A stretch of 64,000 bases of DNA from Streptomyces sp. AP-93 (GCF_022808175.1 NZ_JALGBX010000021.1:1-64000); one strand, 5' to 3'; positions 26,338-35,323 are shown, counted from the first letter of the stretch. Notes: generated from the letters alone by a model not told the origin. Made by a program: numbers and translations.

Positions 26338-27290
26338 CGGCCGGTCCCCCCAGCCGTGGCCCCAGCCGTGGCCCCGCCCGTCGCCCCAGCCGTGGCCCCG
26401 CCCGTCGCCCCAGCCGTCGCCCCGCCCGTCGCCCCGGCCGCCGCCCGGGCGTACAGCTGCGCCGCGTAGTCGGCCAGGATCGTGCTGGTCGAGACGTCGT
26501 CCGTTTCCCCGCCGGTCAGGACGCCGATGATTTTTCCGTCGGCGGCGATCCACGAGCTGCCGCTCGTGCCGCCGGGGAAGTCCGCGCAGTCGAAGCGCTG
26601 TTCCGTGGCGCTCAGCCGCACCGCGCGGGACAGGCAGGTCCGCGGGACCTTGCGGTCCGACGGGTAGCCCGTCACCGTGACCTGCTCGTCCGTGCGGCCC
26701 GTGGTGTCCAGGACGGCGGCGCCGGTGACGTCCTCGACGTTGCGGCCCGAGGCGTCGGGGGCGAGGCGGGCGAAGGCCAGGTCGTAGTCGTCGTTCGTCC
26801 CCTCGGACCAGCGCGGGTCCTCGAAGACCTCCGCGATCTTCCAGGTGCCGTGCGGGGCCCGCCCGTCCGTGTACGCGGGTGCGAAGGAGGCTGCGCCCTC
26901 ACCGGCCCGGCCGGCGCGCAGGCAGTGGCCGGCGGTGACGATCAGGTTCCGCCCGGGACTGTGCACGACGGTCGCGGTACAGAAGTGATCGCCGGTCACA
27001 TCGCCCTCGAACAGCGCCCCGGCGAAGGCCGCGGGCCCGCCCGGCGCGGAAGGTGACACGGACGGTCCGGGGGTCGGCCCATCGGACGGCCGGGCCTGTC
27101 TCGGCGATTGCGACGGCGACTGCGACTGCGACTGCGACGGGCGGGCCGTGGAGGACGTCTCGGGAGGTGTCGCGTGCGCGTGCGCGGAGGCCTTGCCGTC
27201 ATCGGCCGGGACCACCTTCGTCATGGCCGCGGACGCACCCAGCGCCGCCACCGCACACAACACCGCGGTCACCACGGCCCGCTTGTCCAT
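26334..27290 (-). CDS. Secreted trypsin-like serine protease with C-terminal GAT repeat
   Basis: A 318-residue protein with an N-terminal signal/anchor (3-24), a Ser/Pro/Gln-rich stalk (40-85) and an S1 protease domain with the triad His122 (VTAGHC), Asp170 (DYDLAFARL) and Ser243 (GTSGSSW). The last 30 residues are a low-complexity GATAGATGG repeat coded by a 12/24-bp DNA repeat at 26344-26446. Start ATG 27290 follows GGGGAGGG. Typical trypsin has GDSGG; here GGTSGSS is a variant in which the serine is kept. It is exported and likely acts at the surface. Confidence 0.82.
   Translation of the reverse strand: MDKRAVVTAVLCAVAALGASAAMTKVVPADDGKASAHAHATPPETSSTARPSQSQSQSPSQSPRQARPSDGPTPGPSVSPSAPGGPAAFAGALFEGDVTGDHFCTATVVHSPGRNLIVTAGHCLRAGRAGEGAASFAPAYTDGRAPHGTWKIAEVFEDPRWSEGTNDDYDLAFARLAPDASGRNVEDVTGAAVLDTTGRTDEQVTVTGYPSDRKVPRTCLSRAVRLSATEQRFDCADFPGGTSGSSWIAADGKIIGVLTGGETDDVSTSTILADYAAQLYARAAAGATGGATAGATGGATAGATGGATAGATAGGTGR
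26344..26446. repeat. 12/24-bp coding tandem repeat in the protease tail
   Basis: The units CCCCAGCCGTGG and CCCCGCCCGTCG alternate about eight times. They encode the Gly-Ala-Thr-rich tail. Such repeats change length readily. Confidence 0.8.
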
Positions 27291-27420
27291 CACAGACGAC
27301 CCTCCCCAATGTGCTCCGGCGGAGCATGACTTGCCTGCGGGAACCCCGCAAGAGGGACCCCTGCGCGGGGTGCCCGCTCCCCACAGTTGACACCATCCCG
27401 GCCTCCCTCCACACTTTTCC

Positions 27421-27435
27421 GTATCCACTGGATAC
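27421..27435. promoter_or_regulatory. Operator GTATCC-ACT-GGATAC
   Basis: A perfect 6+3+6 palindrome 20 bp before ATG 27455 and just before the GGAGG ribosome site. The form and place fit a TetR-family repressor of the hydrolase gene. The palindrome also faces the divergent protease start 130 bp away. Confidence 0.65.
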
Positions 27436-27454
27436 AGTTTATGGAGGACGCAGA

Positions 27455-28549
27455 ATGATCGCCACCTTTGCCGCCGTCACCGCCGTCACCGCCCTCGCCA
27501 CCCCCGCGGCCGCCCTCCTCACCCTCCTGACCCACCGCGCCCTGCGCCGCTCGCAGGCCGCCAAGACCCTGCGGATCGAGTCCCCGCACGGCATCGACGA
27601 GCAGGGCTTCGTCCGCATCGGCGGCATCGACCAGTGGATCTCGGTCCGCGGCGAGGACCGGGCCAATCCGGTCCTCGTCGAGATCCACGGCGGCCCCGGC
27701 GCCGCCAACTCCATCTACACGGCCCGCACGCGCAGTTGGGAGCGGCACTTCACGATCGTCCGCTGGGACATGCGCGGCGCCGGCAAGACCTTCGGCCACG
27801 GCGGCCCGCAGGGCCAGGGCGAGGCCACCTTCGGGCGGCTCTACGAGGACGCCCTGGAGGTCACCCGGCACGCCCGGGACCGGCTGGGCGCCGACCGGGT
27901 GGCGCTCCTGGCCAACTCCTACGGCAGCGTCTTCGGGCTGCGGCTGGCCCGAAACCACCCCGAGCTCTACTCCGCGTACGTGGGCACCGACCAGAACATC
28001 CAGACCGGCGGCCGCGACACTTCCGCCCACGACGGCCTACTGGAGCGGCTGCGTGCCGCCGGGAAGGCGAAGCGGCTGGCGCAGGCCGAGGCGATCGGGC
28101 CGGACCCGCACGCGTGGACCCCGCAGCAGCGGGCGGCGTACGCCAAGCTCAGCGCGCAGAGCGACCCTCTGACGCTGACCGCGCTCAAGAAGGTCGTCCT
28201 GGGTTCGATGTGGCTGTCGCCGCTGCACTCGCTGCGCGATCTGCGGGACTTCTTCCGCGGGCAGTCCTTCTCGGAGCGGATCACGGAGGGGACGGCGGGG
28301 CTCGACGACCGGGCCGACGGCACGCGCTTCGAGATCCCGTTCTTCGTCTTCCAGGGCGAGCACGACGTCCTCACTCCGCCGGCGGCCGCCAGGGCCTTCT
28401 TCGACGAGGTCGAGGCCCCGGTGAAGCGGTTCGCCCTCATCGAGGGCTGCAGCCACTTCGCCTCGTTCAGCCGCCCGGACCGCTTCCTGGACCTCCTGCT
28501 GACCCACGTCCGCCCGGTGGTCACCGCCGAGCGCCACCGCAGCACGTGA
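27455..28549 (+). CDS. Alpha/beta hydrolase, proline-iminopeptidase-like
   Basis: A 364-residue protein with an N-terminal hydrophobic stretch (1-28) and an S33-type hydrolase domain: HGGPG oxyanion loop (about 76-80), RWDMRGAGKT, nucleophile Ser in NSYGS (about 153), late catalytic Asp in QGEHDVLTPP and His in GCSHFAS. It could be a peptidase or an esterase; the N-terminal helix suggests membrane tethering. ATG 27455 follows GGAGG with 7-nt spacing. A palindromic operator at 27421 suggests repression by a TetR-type protein. Confidence 0.85.
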   Translation: MIATFAAVTAVTALATPAAALLTLLTHRALRRSQAAKTLRIESPHGIDEQGFVRIGGIDQWISVRGEDRANPVLVEIHGGPGAANSIYTARTRSWERHFTIVRWDMRGAGKTFGHGGPQGQGEATFGRLYEDALEVTRHARDRLGADRVALLANSYGSVFGLRLARNHPELYSAYVGTDQNIQTGGRDTSAHDGLLERLRAAGKAKRLAQAEAIGPDPHAWTPQQRAAYAKLSAQSDPLTLTALKKVVLGSMWLSPLHSLRDLRDFFRGQSFSERITEGTAGLDDRADGTRFEIPFFVFQGEHDVLTPPAAARAFFDEVEAPVKRFALIEGCSHFASFSRPDRFLDLLLTHVRPVVTAERHRST

Positions 28550-28579
28550 AGGAGCCGCTCCGGGCTCAGGCGACCGGCC

Positions 28580-28996
28580 TCAGTCGGCCGTTCCCCGCGG
28601 TACGACCCACCGCGTCGGCTGGCCGGTGACCTCGGCGATCATGTCGTAGTCGCCGTCGTAGTGCAGGACGGTGGCTCCGTGCCGTTCGGCGGTCGCCGCG
28701 ATGATCAGGTCGGGGAGGGAGAGCGCCTTCCAGTTGCCCCCCTCGATGAGCTTTCTCTGCACGCTCAAGGCCCGGTCCCACGTCTCATCGGGAGTGGGGA
28801 GCCAGTCGAAGGCGCCCATGCCTTTGCGGACCCGCTCCGCATCGGCCTTCGAGCGGGCGCTGTACATCACCTCCAGCTCCACGGCTCCGCACACGGCAAG
28901 GACTCCCGCCACGTGGAGCGGAAAGACGACCTTGTGCACGGCAGGCTTGGGGTAGCGCGCCAGGACAGACTTGTCGATCAGAAAGCGCTCGGTCAT
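28580..28996 (-). CDS. VapC-type PIN-domain ribonuclease toxin
   Basis: A 138-residue PIN-domain protein with the acidic active-site set: Asp8 (MTERFLIDKS), Glu40/42 (AVELEVMY), Asp96 (LPDLIIAATA) and Asp114/116 (LHYDGDYD). It should cut RNA such as tRNA when free of its antitoxin. The start overlaps the antitoxin stop (ATGA), as in standard vapBC operons. All catalytic acids are present, so it is probably active. Confidence 0.88.
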   Translation of the reverse strand: MTERFLIDKSVLARYPKPAVHKVVFPLHVAGVLAVCGAVELEVMYSARSKADAERVRKGMGAFDWLPTPDETWDRALSVQRKLIEGGNWKALSLPDLIIAATAERHGATVLHYDGDYDMIAEVTGQPTRWVVPRGTAD

Positions 28997-29232
28997 GCCG
29001 CCCTGTCCTGAACGTGCTCCTCATCCGCGAAGGTCCCGGTGGCCGGCTCGACCGGACCCGTCAGGTCGGGCAGCCCACCCTCGGCGATCCAGTTCAGGAA
29101 GTCTTCCCTCTTGCGCCGGTTGACCACGTCCTGAAGGGCCGCGTTCACCGTCGCCACCTTCGTCTTCGTACCGAAGAGCTCGGCGGCCTCCGCCAGCAGG
29201 GCGTCGTCGACGTCGATCACGGTTCTGGCCAT
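28993..29232 (-). CDS. VapB-type antitoxin
   Basis: A 79-residue protein with an N-terminal ribbon-helix-helix-like segment (ARTVIDVDDALLAEAAELFG) and a C-terminal toxin-binding tail (DFLNWIAEGGLPDL). MetJ/Arc-type VapB antitoxins bind their own promoter as dimers; the palindrome at 29276-29311 is a good candidate site. The first gene of a two-gene operon. Confidence 0.85.
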   Translation of the reverse strand: MARTVIDVDDALLAEAAELFGTKTKVATVNAALQDVVNRRKREDFLNWIAEGGLPDLTGPVEPATGTFADEEHVQDRAA

Positions 29233-29275
29233 CGTGAACCTCCTCAGCGAGGGGCCGACCGGCCCCTGTCCACTT

Positions 29276-29311
29276 AAACGATATCAAGATCGACGTCAAG
29301 AGATATCGTTT
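29276..29311. promoter_or_regulatory. VapBC autoregulatory operator
   Basis: A perfect 10-bp inverted repeat AAACGATATC (29276-29285) and GATATCGTTT (29302-29311), 16 bp apart, lies 44 bp before the vapB start. Spaced inverted repeats of this sort are usual operators for VapB dimers. Confidence 0.7.
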
Positions 29312-29333
29312 CTGCAGACAGGTCCATGCCAGG

Positions 29334-29366
29334 CAGCCCCGGCCGGAGCGAATCCGGTCGGGGCTG
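29334..29366 (-). terminator. Terminator of the amidohydrolase gene
   Basis: A 13-bp stem (29334-29346 with 29354-29366, one G-T pair) and a short loop follow the amidohydrolase stop at 29390 and separate it from the vapBC promoter. Confidence 0.7.
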
Positions 29367-29389
29367 TCCGCTGGTGCGGGCTCGGGCCG

Positions 29390-30610
29390 CTACGCCCCCG
29401 GCCAGAGGCCTTCCGGGGTCAGGCCCAGGAGGTCGATCGCGTTGCCGCGGACGATGCGGTCCACCACGTCCGGGGCCAGGTGGCCCATCTGGGACTCGCC
29501 GACCTCGCGGGACTTGGGCCACGTGGAGTCGGAGTGGGGGTAGTCGGTCTCGTAGAGGACGTTGGCGACGCCGATGGAGTCGAGGTTCTTCAGGCCGAAG
29601 GCGTCGTCGAAGAAGCAGCCGAAGACGTGCTCCGCGAAGAGCTCCGACGGCGGGCGCAGCACCTTGTCGGCGACGCCTCCCCAGCCGCGGTTCTCCTCCC
29701 AGACCACGTTCGCGCGCTCCAGGATGTACGGGATCCAGCCGATCTGGCCCTCCGCGTACATGATCTTGAGGTTCGGGAAGCGCTCGAACTTGCCGCTCAT
29801 CAGCCAGTCCACCATCGAGAAGCAGCAGTTGGCGAAGGTGATGGTGGAGCCGACGGCCGGCGGGGCGTCCGCCGAGGTGGAGGGCATGCGCGAGGAGGAG
29901 CCGATGTGCATGGCGATGACCGTGCCGGTCTCGTTGCACGCCTCCAGGAAGGGGTCCCACTCGTCCGTGTGGATGGAGGGGAGCCCGAGGTGGGGCGGGA
30001 TCTCCGAGAAGGCGACCGCGCGGACGCCGCGGGCCGCGTTGCGGCGGACCTCGGCGGCGGCCAGACGGGCGTCCCAGAGCGGGATGAGGGTGAGCGGGAT
30101 GAGGCGGCCGCCGGCGTCGGGGCCGCACCAGTCCTCCACCATCCAGTCGTTGTACGCGCGCACGCCGAGCAGGCCGAGCTCGCGGTCCTTGGCCTCGGTG
30201 AAGGTCTGGCCGCAGAAGCGCGGGAAGGTGGGGAAACAGAGGGCGGACTGGACGTGGTTGACGTCCATGTCGGCGAGCCGGTCGGGAACCGAGAAGGACC
30301 CCGGGCGCATCTGCTCGTACGTGATGACTTCGAGCTTGATCTCGTCGCGGTCGTAGCCGACGGCCGTGTCGAGGCGGGTGAGGGGTCGGTGCAGGTCCTC
30401 GTACACCCACCAGTCGCCTATCGGTCCGTCGTCGCCCTTGGCCCCCATCACGGGGGCGAACTTGCCTCCGAGGAAGGTCATTTCCTTCAGAGGGGCGCGG
30501 ACGACGCGGGGGCCGACGTCGTGGTACTTGGACGGGAGCCGGTCCCGCCAGACGTTGGGGGGCTCAACCGTGTGGTCGTCCACCGAGATGATCTTCGGGA
30601 AGGTCTCCAT
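29390..30610 (-). CDS. Amidohydrolase family 2 (decarboxylase-like) protein
   Basis: A 406-residue metal-dependent hydrolase of the ACMSD-like subgroup: SVDDHTVEPPNVW at the start, AMHIGSSSRMPSTSADAPP in the middle and the late-barrel ETDYPHSDSTWP with catalytic Asp. Such enzymes in actinobacterial catabolic clusters hydrolyse or decarboxylate ring-cleavage products; the exact substrate is unknown. A perfect copy of the CTGACG-N3-CGTCAG palindrome (30631-30645) lies 20 bp upstream, tying it to the scattered regulon. It is a single gene. Confidence 0.87.
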   Translation of the reverse strand: METFPKIISVDDHTVEPPNVWRDRLPSKYHDVGPRVVRAPLKEMTFLGGKFAPVMGAKGDDGPIGDWWVYEDLHRPLTRLDTAVGYDRDEIKLEVITYEQMRPGSFSVPDRLADMDVNHVQSALCFPTFPRFCGQTFTEAKDRELGLLGVRAYNDWMVEDWCGPDAGGRLIPLTLIPLWDARLAAAEVRRNAARGVRAVAFSEIPPHLGLPSIHTDEWDPFLEACNETGTVIAMHIGSSSRMPSTSADAPPAVGSTITFANCCFSMVDWLMSGKFERFPNLKIMYAEGQIGWIPYILERANVVWEENRGWGGVADKVLRPPSELFAEHVFGCFFDDAFGLKNLDSIGVANVLYETDYPHSDSTWPKSREVGESQMGHLAPDVVDRIVRGNAIDLLGLTPEGLWPGA

Positions 30611-30623
30611 GTCCTCACGGTAG

Positions 30624-30645
30624 CGTCAATCTGACGAACCGTCAG
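30624..30645. promoter_or_regulatory. Palindromic operator CTGACG-AAC-CGTCAG with overlapping half-sites
   Basis: A perfect palindrome at 30631-30645 overlaps CGTCA-ATC-TGACG at 30624-30636, giving three half-sites in phase. It sits directly upstream of the amidohydrolase start. Confidence 0.7.
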
Positions 30646-30807
30646 CTAGTTGGGCGGGGCGGGATCCCCGATCCGTACGGGCCGGGGCCCGGATCCGTGC
30701 GCAACGGGGCCCGGATCCGTAAGGACTGGGTCCGTTACGGACTGACGTGTACGCGCAACACAGGGCAGACTGGCCCTTACACCTAGGGAAGGCAGGGGGG
30801 AGACCAG

Positions 30808-33800
30808 ATGGACGGCACACCGGCCATCCCGCACCAGCGGAACCACCCCGAGTCCGGTGACACCGCCATTGCCGCAGCCGCCGGACCCGGAGTCGAAGCA
30901 GCGCCCGCCGCGGGGCCCGGGACCGAAGCCGCCACCGGGACCCAGTCCCCCTCCACCGCCGGAGGCAACCGGTTCGCCGTGCTCGGGCCCATCCGGGCCT
31001 GGCGCGGCGGCGAGGCGCTGAGCTCCGGGACCCCGCAGCAGCGGGCGCTCCTCGCCGTGCTGCTGCTCCGCGACGGCCGCACCGCGACCGCGCCCGAGCT
31101 CATCGACGCCATCTGGGGCGAGGACCCGCCGCAGCAGGCCCTCGCGACCATCCGAACGTACGCCTCCCGCCTGCGCAAGATCCTCGAACCCGGGCTCCTC
31201 GTCAGCGAGTCCGGCGGCTACGCGATCCGCCTGCCCCACCCCGAGGCCCTCGACCTCGGCATCGCCCGGGCCCTCGCCGCCGACGCCGAGGCCGCACGCG
31301 CCGGGACGGCGAAGCGCGGCAGCGACAGGGGCGGCGCCGGGAAGGGCGCCCCCGGCAGCCCCGGCACCCCCAGCACCCCCGGCACCCCCGCCGGCAAGGG
31401 CGACCGCGCGCTCGCCCGTACGCTGCTGGCCCGCGCCCTGGACGTCTGGGACGGCGAACCGCTGGCCGGCGTACCCGGACCGCACGCCGAAACCGAGCGC
31501 ACCCGGCTCGCCGAGTGGCGCCTCCAGCTGCTGGAGACCCGCCTCGACCTGGACCTGGAGCTCGGCCACCACGCCGAGGCCGTCTCCGAGCTCACCGCAC
31601 TCACCGCCGCCCACCCGCTGCGGGAGCGGCTGCGCGAGCTGCTGATGCTCGCCCTCTACCGCAGCGGCCGCCAGGCCGAGGCCCTCGCCGTGTACGCCGA
31701 CACCCGCCGGCTCCTCGCCGACGAACTCGGCGTCGACCCGCGCCCCGAACTCGCCGGGCTCCAGCAGCGCATCCTGCGGGCCGACTCCGAACTGGCCCGC
31801 GCCGAAGACCCGGCACCCGCCGCCGCGCCCGTCCACGTGAAGCCCGCCCAACTGCCCGCCACCGTCTCCGACTTCACGGGCCGGTCCAGCTTCGTCCGGG
31901 ACCTCGGCCAGATCCTCGCGGGCGCCGAGGGCCAAGTGATGGCGGTCTCCGCCCTCGCCGGCATCGGGGGCGTCGGCAAGACCACCCTCGCCGTGCACGT
32001 CGCGCACGCCGCCCGCCCGCACTTCCCCGACGGGCAGCTCTACGTCGACCTCCAGGGCACCGAGGCCCGCCCCGCCGAGCCCGAGGCCGTCCTCGGCTCC
32101 TTCCTGCGCGCCCTCGGGACCCCCGACTCCTCCATCCCCGACTCCCCCGCCGAACGGGCCGCGCTCTACCGCTCCACCCTCGACGGCCGCCGCGTCCTGG
32201 TCCTCCTCGACAACGCCCGCGACGCGGCCCAGGTCCGCCCGCTCCTGCCGGGCACCGAGGGCTGCGCCGCCCTCGTCACCAGCCGGGTCCGGATGGCCGG
32301 CCTGGCCGGCGCACACCTCGTCGACCTCGACGTGATGAGCCCCGACGAGGCGCTCCAGCTGTTCACCCGGATCGTGGGCGCCGAGCGGGTCGGCGCCGAG
32401 CGGCAGGCCGCCCTCGACGTGGTCGGCGCCTGCGGGTTCCTGCCGCTGGCCATCCGCATCGCCGCCTCCCGGCTCGCCGCCCGCCGCACCTGGACCGTCT
32501 CCGTGCTCGCCGCGAAGCTCGCCGACGAGCGCCGCCGCCTGGACGAGCTCCAGGCCGGCGACCTCGCCGTCAAGGCCACCTTCGAGCTGGGTTACGGGCA
32601 GTTGGAGCCCGCGCAGCAGCGTGCGTTCCGCCTGCTGGGGCTGCCCGACGGGCCGGACATCTCCCTCGCGGCCGCAGCGGCCGTACTCGACCGGCCGGAG
32701 CACGACACCGAGGACCTGCTCGAAGCCTTGGTCGACTGCTCCCTCCTCGAATCGGCCGCGCCCGGCCGCTACCGCTTCCACGACCTCGTACGCCTCTACG
32801 CGCGTGCCTGCGCCGAGCGCGACGAGCAGCCGCCCGGCGCGCGCGACGCCGCCCTGGACCGGGTGCTGGACTTCTACCTGGCCACCGCCGCCGGGGTGTA
32901 CGGCCTGGAACGGCCCGGCGACCGGCTCGTGGCCCACCTGTCGGCCACCCGCCACCCCGGTCTGGTCTTCACCGAGCCGCATTCCGCCCAGGACTGGCTG
33001 TACGCCGAAGCCGACCCGCTGCTCGCGTGCGTCCGGCAGGCGTCCGTGCGAACGACCGGGCGCCAGGACCTGCTGCGCCGGGCCGTGGACCTGCTGTGGG
33101 CGGCCAAGGACCTCGCCGAGTCCGGCGCCAACTCCAAGCAGTACGAGTCGGCCGCGACCGCGCTGTGCGAGGCCGCGCACGCTGCGAAGGACCCGTACGC
33201 CGAGGGCCGCGCCCGGACCACCCTCACCAACACCCACCTGGTTGCGGGCCGGTTCACCGAGGCCGACGACGAGGCCCGCCAGGCCATGCTGCTCGCCCGC
33301 GCCGCCGGGGACCCGCTGCCCAGCTGCTGGGCGCCCAACGACCGCGGGATCATCGCCCTCTACGAGGGCCGCTACCAGGACGGCGAGCGCTACCTGCTGG
33401 AGGCCATCGCCAACTTCCGGGCGGACGCCAACTACGTGGGCGAGGCCAGCGCCCTGTGCAACCTCTCCCGCATCCACGTGGAGCTGGGCCGGCTCACCAG
33501 CGCCATAGACCTGGCCCAGCAGGGCATCGCCATCTACGACCGGATGGGACTCACCCTGCGCCTGGCCAACGGCCGCTACGCGCTGGGCATCGCCCTCACC
33601 CAGGCGGGTCTGACCACCGAGGCGCTCGAACAGTTGACCGCCGCGCTGGCGCTGTTCCACGACAACCGCCAGCCGCTGTGGGAGGGCATCACCCACTTCA
33701 GGCTGGCGGAGGTCCACCTGTCGGCGGGCCGGGCCACGCTGGCGGCCGCGCACGCCGAACAGGCCGTCGCACTGCGCGTGATGGGCGGCGAGTGGCGGCG

Positions 33801-33960
33801 GGCATGCGTCCTGATGGTCCTGGGGCGGGCGCTGCGGCGGCTGGGCCAGCGGGACCGGGCGCGGGTGTGCTGGCGGGACGCGGAGGCGGTCTTCGCGCAG
33901 CTGGGCTCGTCCGAACTCGCCGAGGTGCGGGCACTGTTGGCGGCCGAGATCGCGGCCTGA
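30808..33960 (+). CDS. AfsR/SARP-family STAND regulator (OmpR-type wHTH, BTAD, NB-ARC, TPR)
   Basis: A 1,050-residue regulator. A disordered Ala/Gly/Pro N-terminus (1-52) precedes a winged helix (about 54-140: FAVLGPIRAWRGGEAL; LRKILEPG), a bacterial transcriptional activation domain (about 165-330, with a Gly/Pro low-complexity insert near 170-195), an NB-ARC ATPase with P-loop GIGGVGKTTL (about 385-394), and TPR repeats to the end. This is the AfsR layout; proteins of this group switch on when a ligand releases the NB-ARC. A 61-residue peptide with DNHATG repeats follows 161 bp downstream on the same strand. Confidence 0.92.
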   Translation: MDGTPAIPHQRNHPESGDTAIAAAAGPGVEAAPAAGPGTEAATGTQSPSTAGGNRFAVLGPIRAWRGGEALSSGTPQQRALLAVLLLRDGRTATAPELIDAIWGEDPPQQALATIRTYASRLRKILEPGLLVSESGGYAIRLPHPEALDLGIARALAADAEAARAGTAKRGSDRGGAGKGAPGSPGTPSTPGTPAGKGDRALARTLLARALDVWDGEPLAGVPGPHAETERTRLAEWRLQLLETRLDLDLELGHHAEAVSELTALTAAHPLRERLRELLMLALYRSGRQAEALAVYADTRRLLADELGVDPRPELAGLQQRILRADSELARAEDPAPAAAPVHVKPAQLPATVSDFTGRSSFVRDLGQILAGAEGQVMAVSALAGIGGVGKTTLAVHVAHAARPHFPDGQLYVDLQGTEARPAEPEAVLGSFLRALGTPDSSIPDSPAERAALYRSTLDGRRVLVLLDNARDAAQVRPLLPGTEGCAALVTSRVRMAGLAGAHLVDLDVMSPDEALQLFTRIVGAERVGAERQAALDVVGACGFLPLAIRIAASRLAARRTWTVSVLAAKLADERRRLDELQAGDLAVKATFELGYGQLEPAQQRAFRLLGLPDGPDISLAAAAAVLDRPEHDTEDLLEALVDCSLLESAAPGRYRFHDLVRLYARACAERDEQPPGARDAALDRVLDFYLATAAGVYGLERPGDRLVAHLSATRHPGLVFTEPHSAQDWLYAEADPLLACVRQASVRTTGRQDLLRRAVDLLWAAKDLAESGANSKQYESAATALCEAAHAAKDPYAEGRARTTLTNTHLVAGRFTEADDEARQAMLLARAAGDPLPSCWAPNDRGIIALYEGRYQDGERYLLEAIANFRADANYVGEASALCNLSRIHVELGRLTSAIDLAQQGIAIYDRMGLTLRLANGRYALGIALTQAGLTTEALEQLTAALALFHDNRQPLWEGITHFRLAEVHLSAGRATLAAAHAEQAVALRVMGGEWRRACVLMVLGRALRRLGQRDRARVCWRDAEAVFAQLGSSELAEVRALLAAEIAA

Positions 33961-34121
33961 CCCCGTCCGCTGAATGAGACGTTCATCGTTCGTTTATCGC
34001 CCCGGGTCACAGTAAGTGCATCGACTCGTCACGTCGGGGGCAAGCGGGTCGGATGGACCGCCCGTTCGGCGGTCCGCGGGGGAATCGCCGAACGGGTCCA
34101 ATCCACCTTCAGGAGTGCGTG

Positions 34122-34307
34122 ATGACGACGAACGAGAACGTCCTGCCGAACGACGGCGACCTGCAGCCGATGGACAACCACGCCACCGGCATCGAGATCA
34201 AGCCGCTGGACAACCACGCCACGGGCGAACCGCTCGCGGCGGCACCGGACGCGGCGGACGAGCAGATCGTGACGCTCGACAACCACGCGACCGGCACGCT
34301 GCCCTAA
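34122..34307 (+). CDS. Small peptide with three DNHATG repeats
   Basis: The 61-residue protein repeats MDNHATG, LDNHATG and LDNHATG at about residues 17-23, 29-35 and 52-58, separated by acidic linkers. It has no signal peptide, no cysteine and no hydrophobic helix. AGGAG lies 6 nt before ATG 34122. Short proteins with DNHAT repeats occur in many Streptomyces and are sometimes labelled sigma-like, without evidence known to me. The repeats look like units of a precursor or a partner-binding array. Position after an AfsR-like STAND regulator suggests ligand or partner of its TPR domain; this is inference. Confidence 0.75.
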   Translation: MTTNENVLPNDGDLQPMDNHATGIEIKPLDNHATGEPLAAAPDAADEQIVTLDNHATGTLP

Positions 34308-34380
34308 CGGCGGCACACGACCACGGGGGACCCACGGGGGTACGGGGGTACGGGGGACCCGATGGGGGGGTACGGGGGAA

Positions 34381-34422
34381 CGGCGGCCGCGGTGGCCAGG
34401 AGGGGGACCACCGCGGCCGCCG
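34381..34422 (+). terminator. Terminator after the repeat peptide gene
   Basis: A perfect 15-bp GC stem (34381-34395 with 34408-34422) and 12-nt loop about 75 nt downstream of the stop. Confidence 0.75.
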
Positions 34423-34447
34423 CACGTGCGCGTACGGGCGGCGTGGC

Positions 34448-34488
34448 CGACGAGGGCCGACGAGGGCCGACGAGGGCCGACGAGGGCC
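34448..34488. repeat. Four 10-bp tandem repeats
   Basis: GACGAGGGCC occurs four times in exact tandem between the terminator and the IclR stop. No function is evident. Confidence 0.8.
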
Positions 34489-34507
34489 AGGTTTCCAGCG
34501 GGACGCC

Positions 34508-35323
34508 TCAGCCGCCGAGCTGGAGCAGCCGCTGTACGCCCCGCGCGGCCTCCAGCAGCGCCGGCGAGAACCGCTCCAGCTCCGCCCGCGTGCTCAGGAA
34601 GGCGGCGGCGGTCAGGCTGACCCCGCCCACCGGCACGCCCGCGCGGTCGAAGACCGGCGCGCCCAGGCAGCGGACCGAGGGCTCGTACTCCTGGTCGTCG
34701 ACGGCGTAGCCGCGCAACCGGACCGTCCGCAGTTCGGCCGCGAGGACCTCCCGGTCGGTGTGGGTCTGCCGGGTCAGGGCGGGCATCCCGGTGGCCCGGA
34801 GGATGCCCTCGGCCTCCTCGGGCGGCAGGTGCGCGAGGACGGCCTTGCCGATCGCGGTGGCGTGCAGGGGGATCCGCGCGCCGACGCGCGAGGAGGTCCG
34901 GTGGGACCGGGCGCTCTCGATCGTGCGGATGTAGGTGAGCGCGTTGCCGCTGCGCAGGGCCAGGTGGACGGCCTGGCCGGTGCACTTCTGGAGGAATTCG
35001 AGCAGCTCGACGATGCCCTCGGGCCGGTCGGCGGAGACCTCGGCGGCCAGGGTGCGCAGCCGCAGGCCCACCCCGTAGCTGCCCTCGCCGTCGGTGACGG
35101 CGTAGCCCTGCTCGACGAGGGAGACCAGGATCCGGTACGTGCTGGACTTGGGGACCCCGGCGGCGGCCGACAGTTCGGCGAGCCGGTGCGGCCCGCCGAA
35201 CGCGGTCAGCGCCTCCGTGATCCGCAGGGTCTTCTCCAGCGCGCTGCTGCCGGCCCGGGAACTCCGGCCGACGCCTTGTGGCGCGCCCTGGCCCGGCACC
35301 TCACTTCGTATGGCATTGACCAC
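34508..35323 (-). CDS. IclR-family transcriptional regulator
   Basis: A 271-residue regulator with an N-terminal winged helix (LEKTLRITEALTAFGGPHRLAELSAAAGVPKSSTYRIL) and an IclR effector domain (from about 115; IPLHATAIGKAVLAHLP, VRGLRGYAVDDQEYEPSVRC). It binds a small acid or aromatic as ligand; targets unknown. GTG 35323 with GGGG upstream is used; GTG 35359 is the alternative. It is divergent to the methyltransferase, and an inverted repeat at 35341-35385 may be its operator. Confidence 0.88.
   Translation of the reverse strand: MVNAIRSEVPGQGAPQGVGRSSRAGSSALEKTLRITEALTAFGGPHRLAELSAAAGVPKSSTYRILVSLVEQGYAVTDGEGSYGVGLRLRTLAAEVSADRPEGIVELLEFLQKCTGQAVHLALRSGNALTYIRTIESARSHRTSSRVGARIPLHATAIGKAVLAHLPPEEAEGILRATGMPALTRQTHTDREVLAAELRTVRLRGYAVDDQEYEPSVRCLGAPVFDRAGVPVGGVSLTAAAFLSTRAELERFSPALLEAARGVQRLLQLGG

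Noticed and set aside
30646..33753. Long minus-strand frame opposite the AfsR-like gene
   Set aside because: Shadow of the regulator frame; composition is Gly/Val/Glu-rich with no domain.
34321..34375. G-rich run with repeated TACGGGGG
   Set aside because: Might form a quadruplex, but no conserved context or gene-regulatory position supports it.
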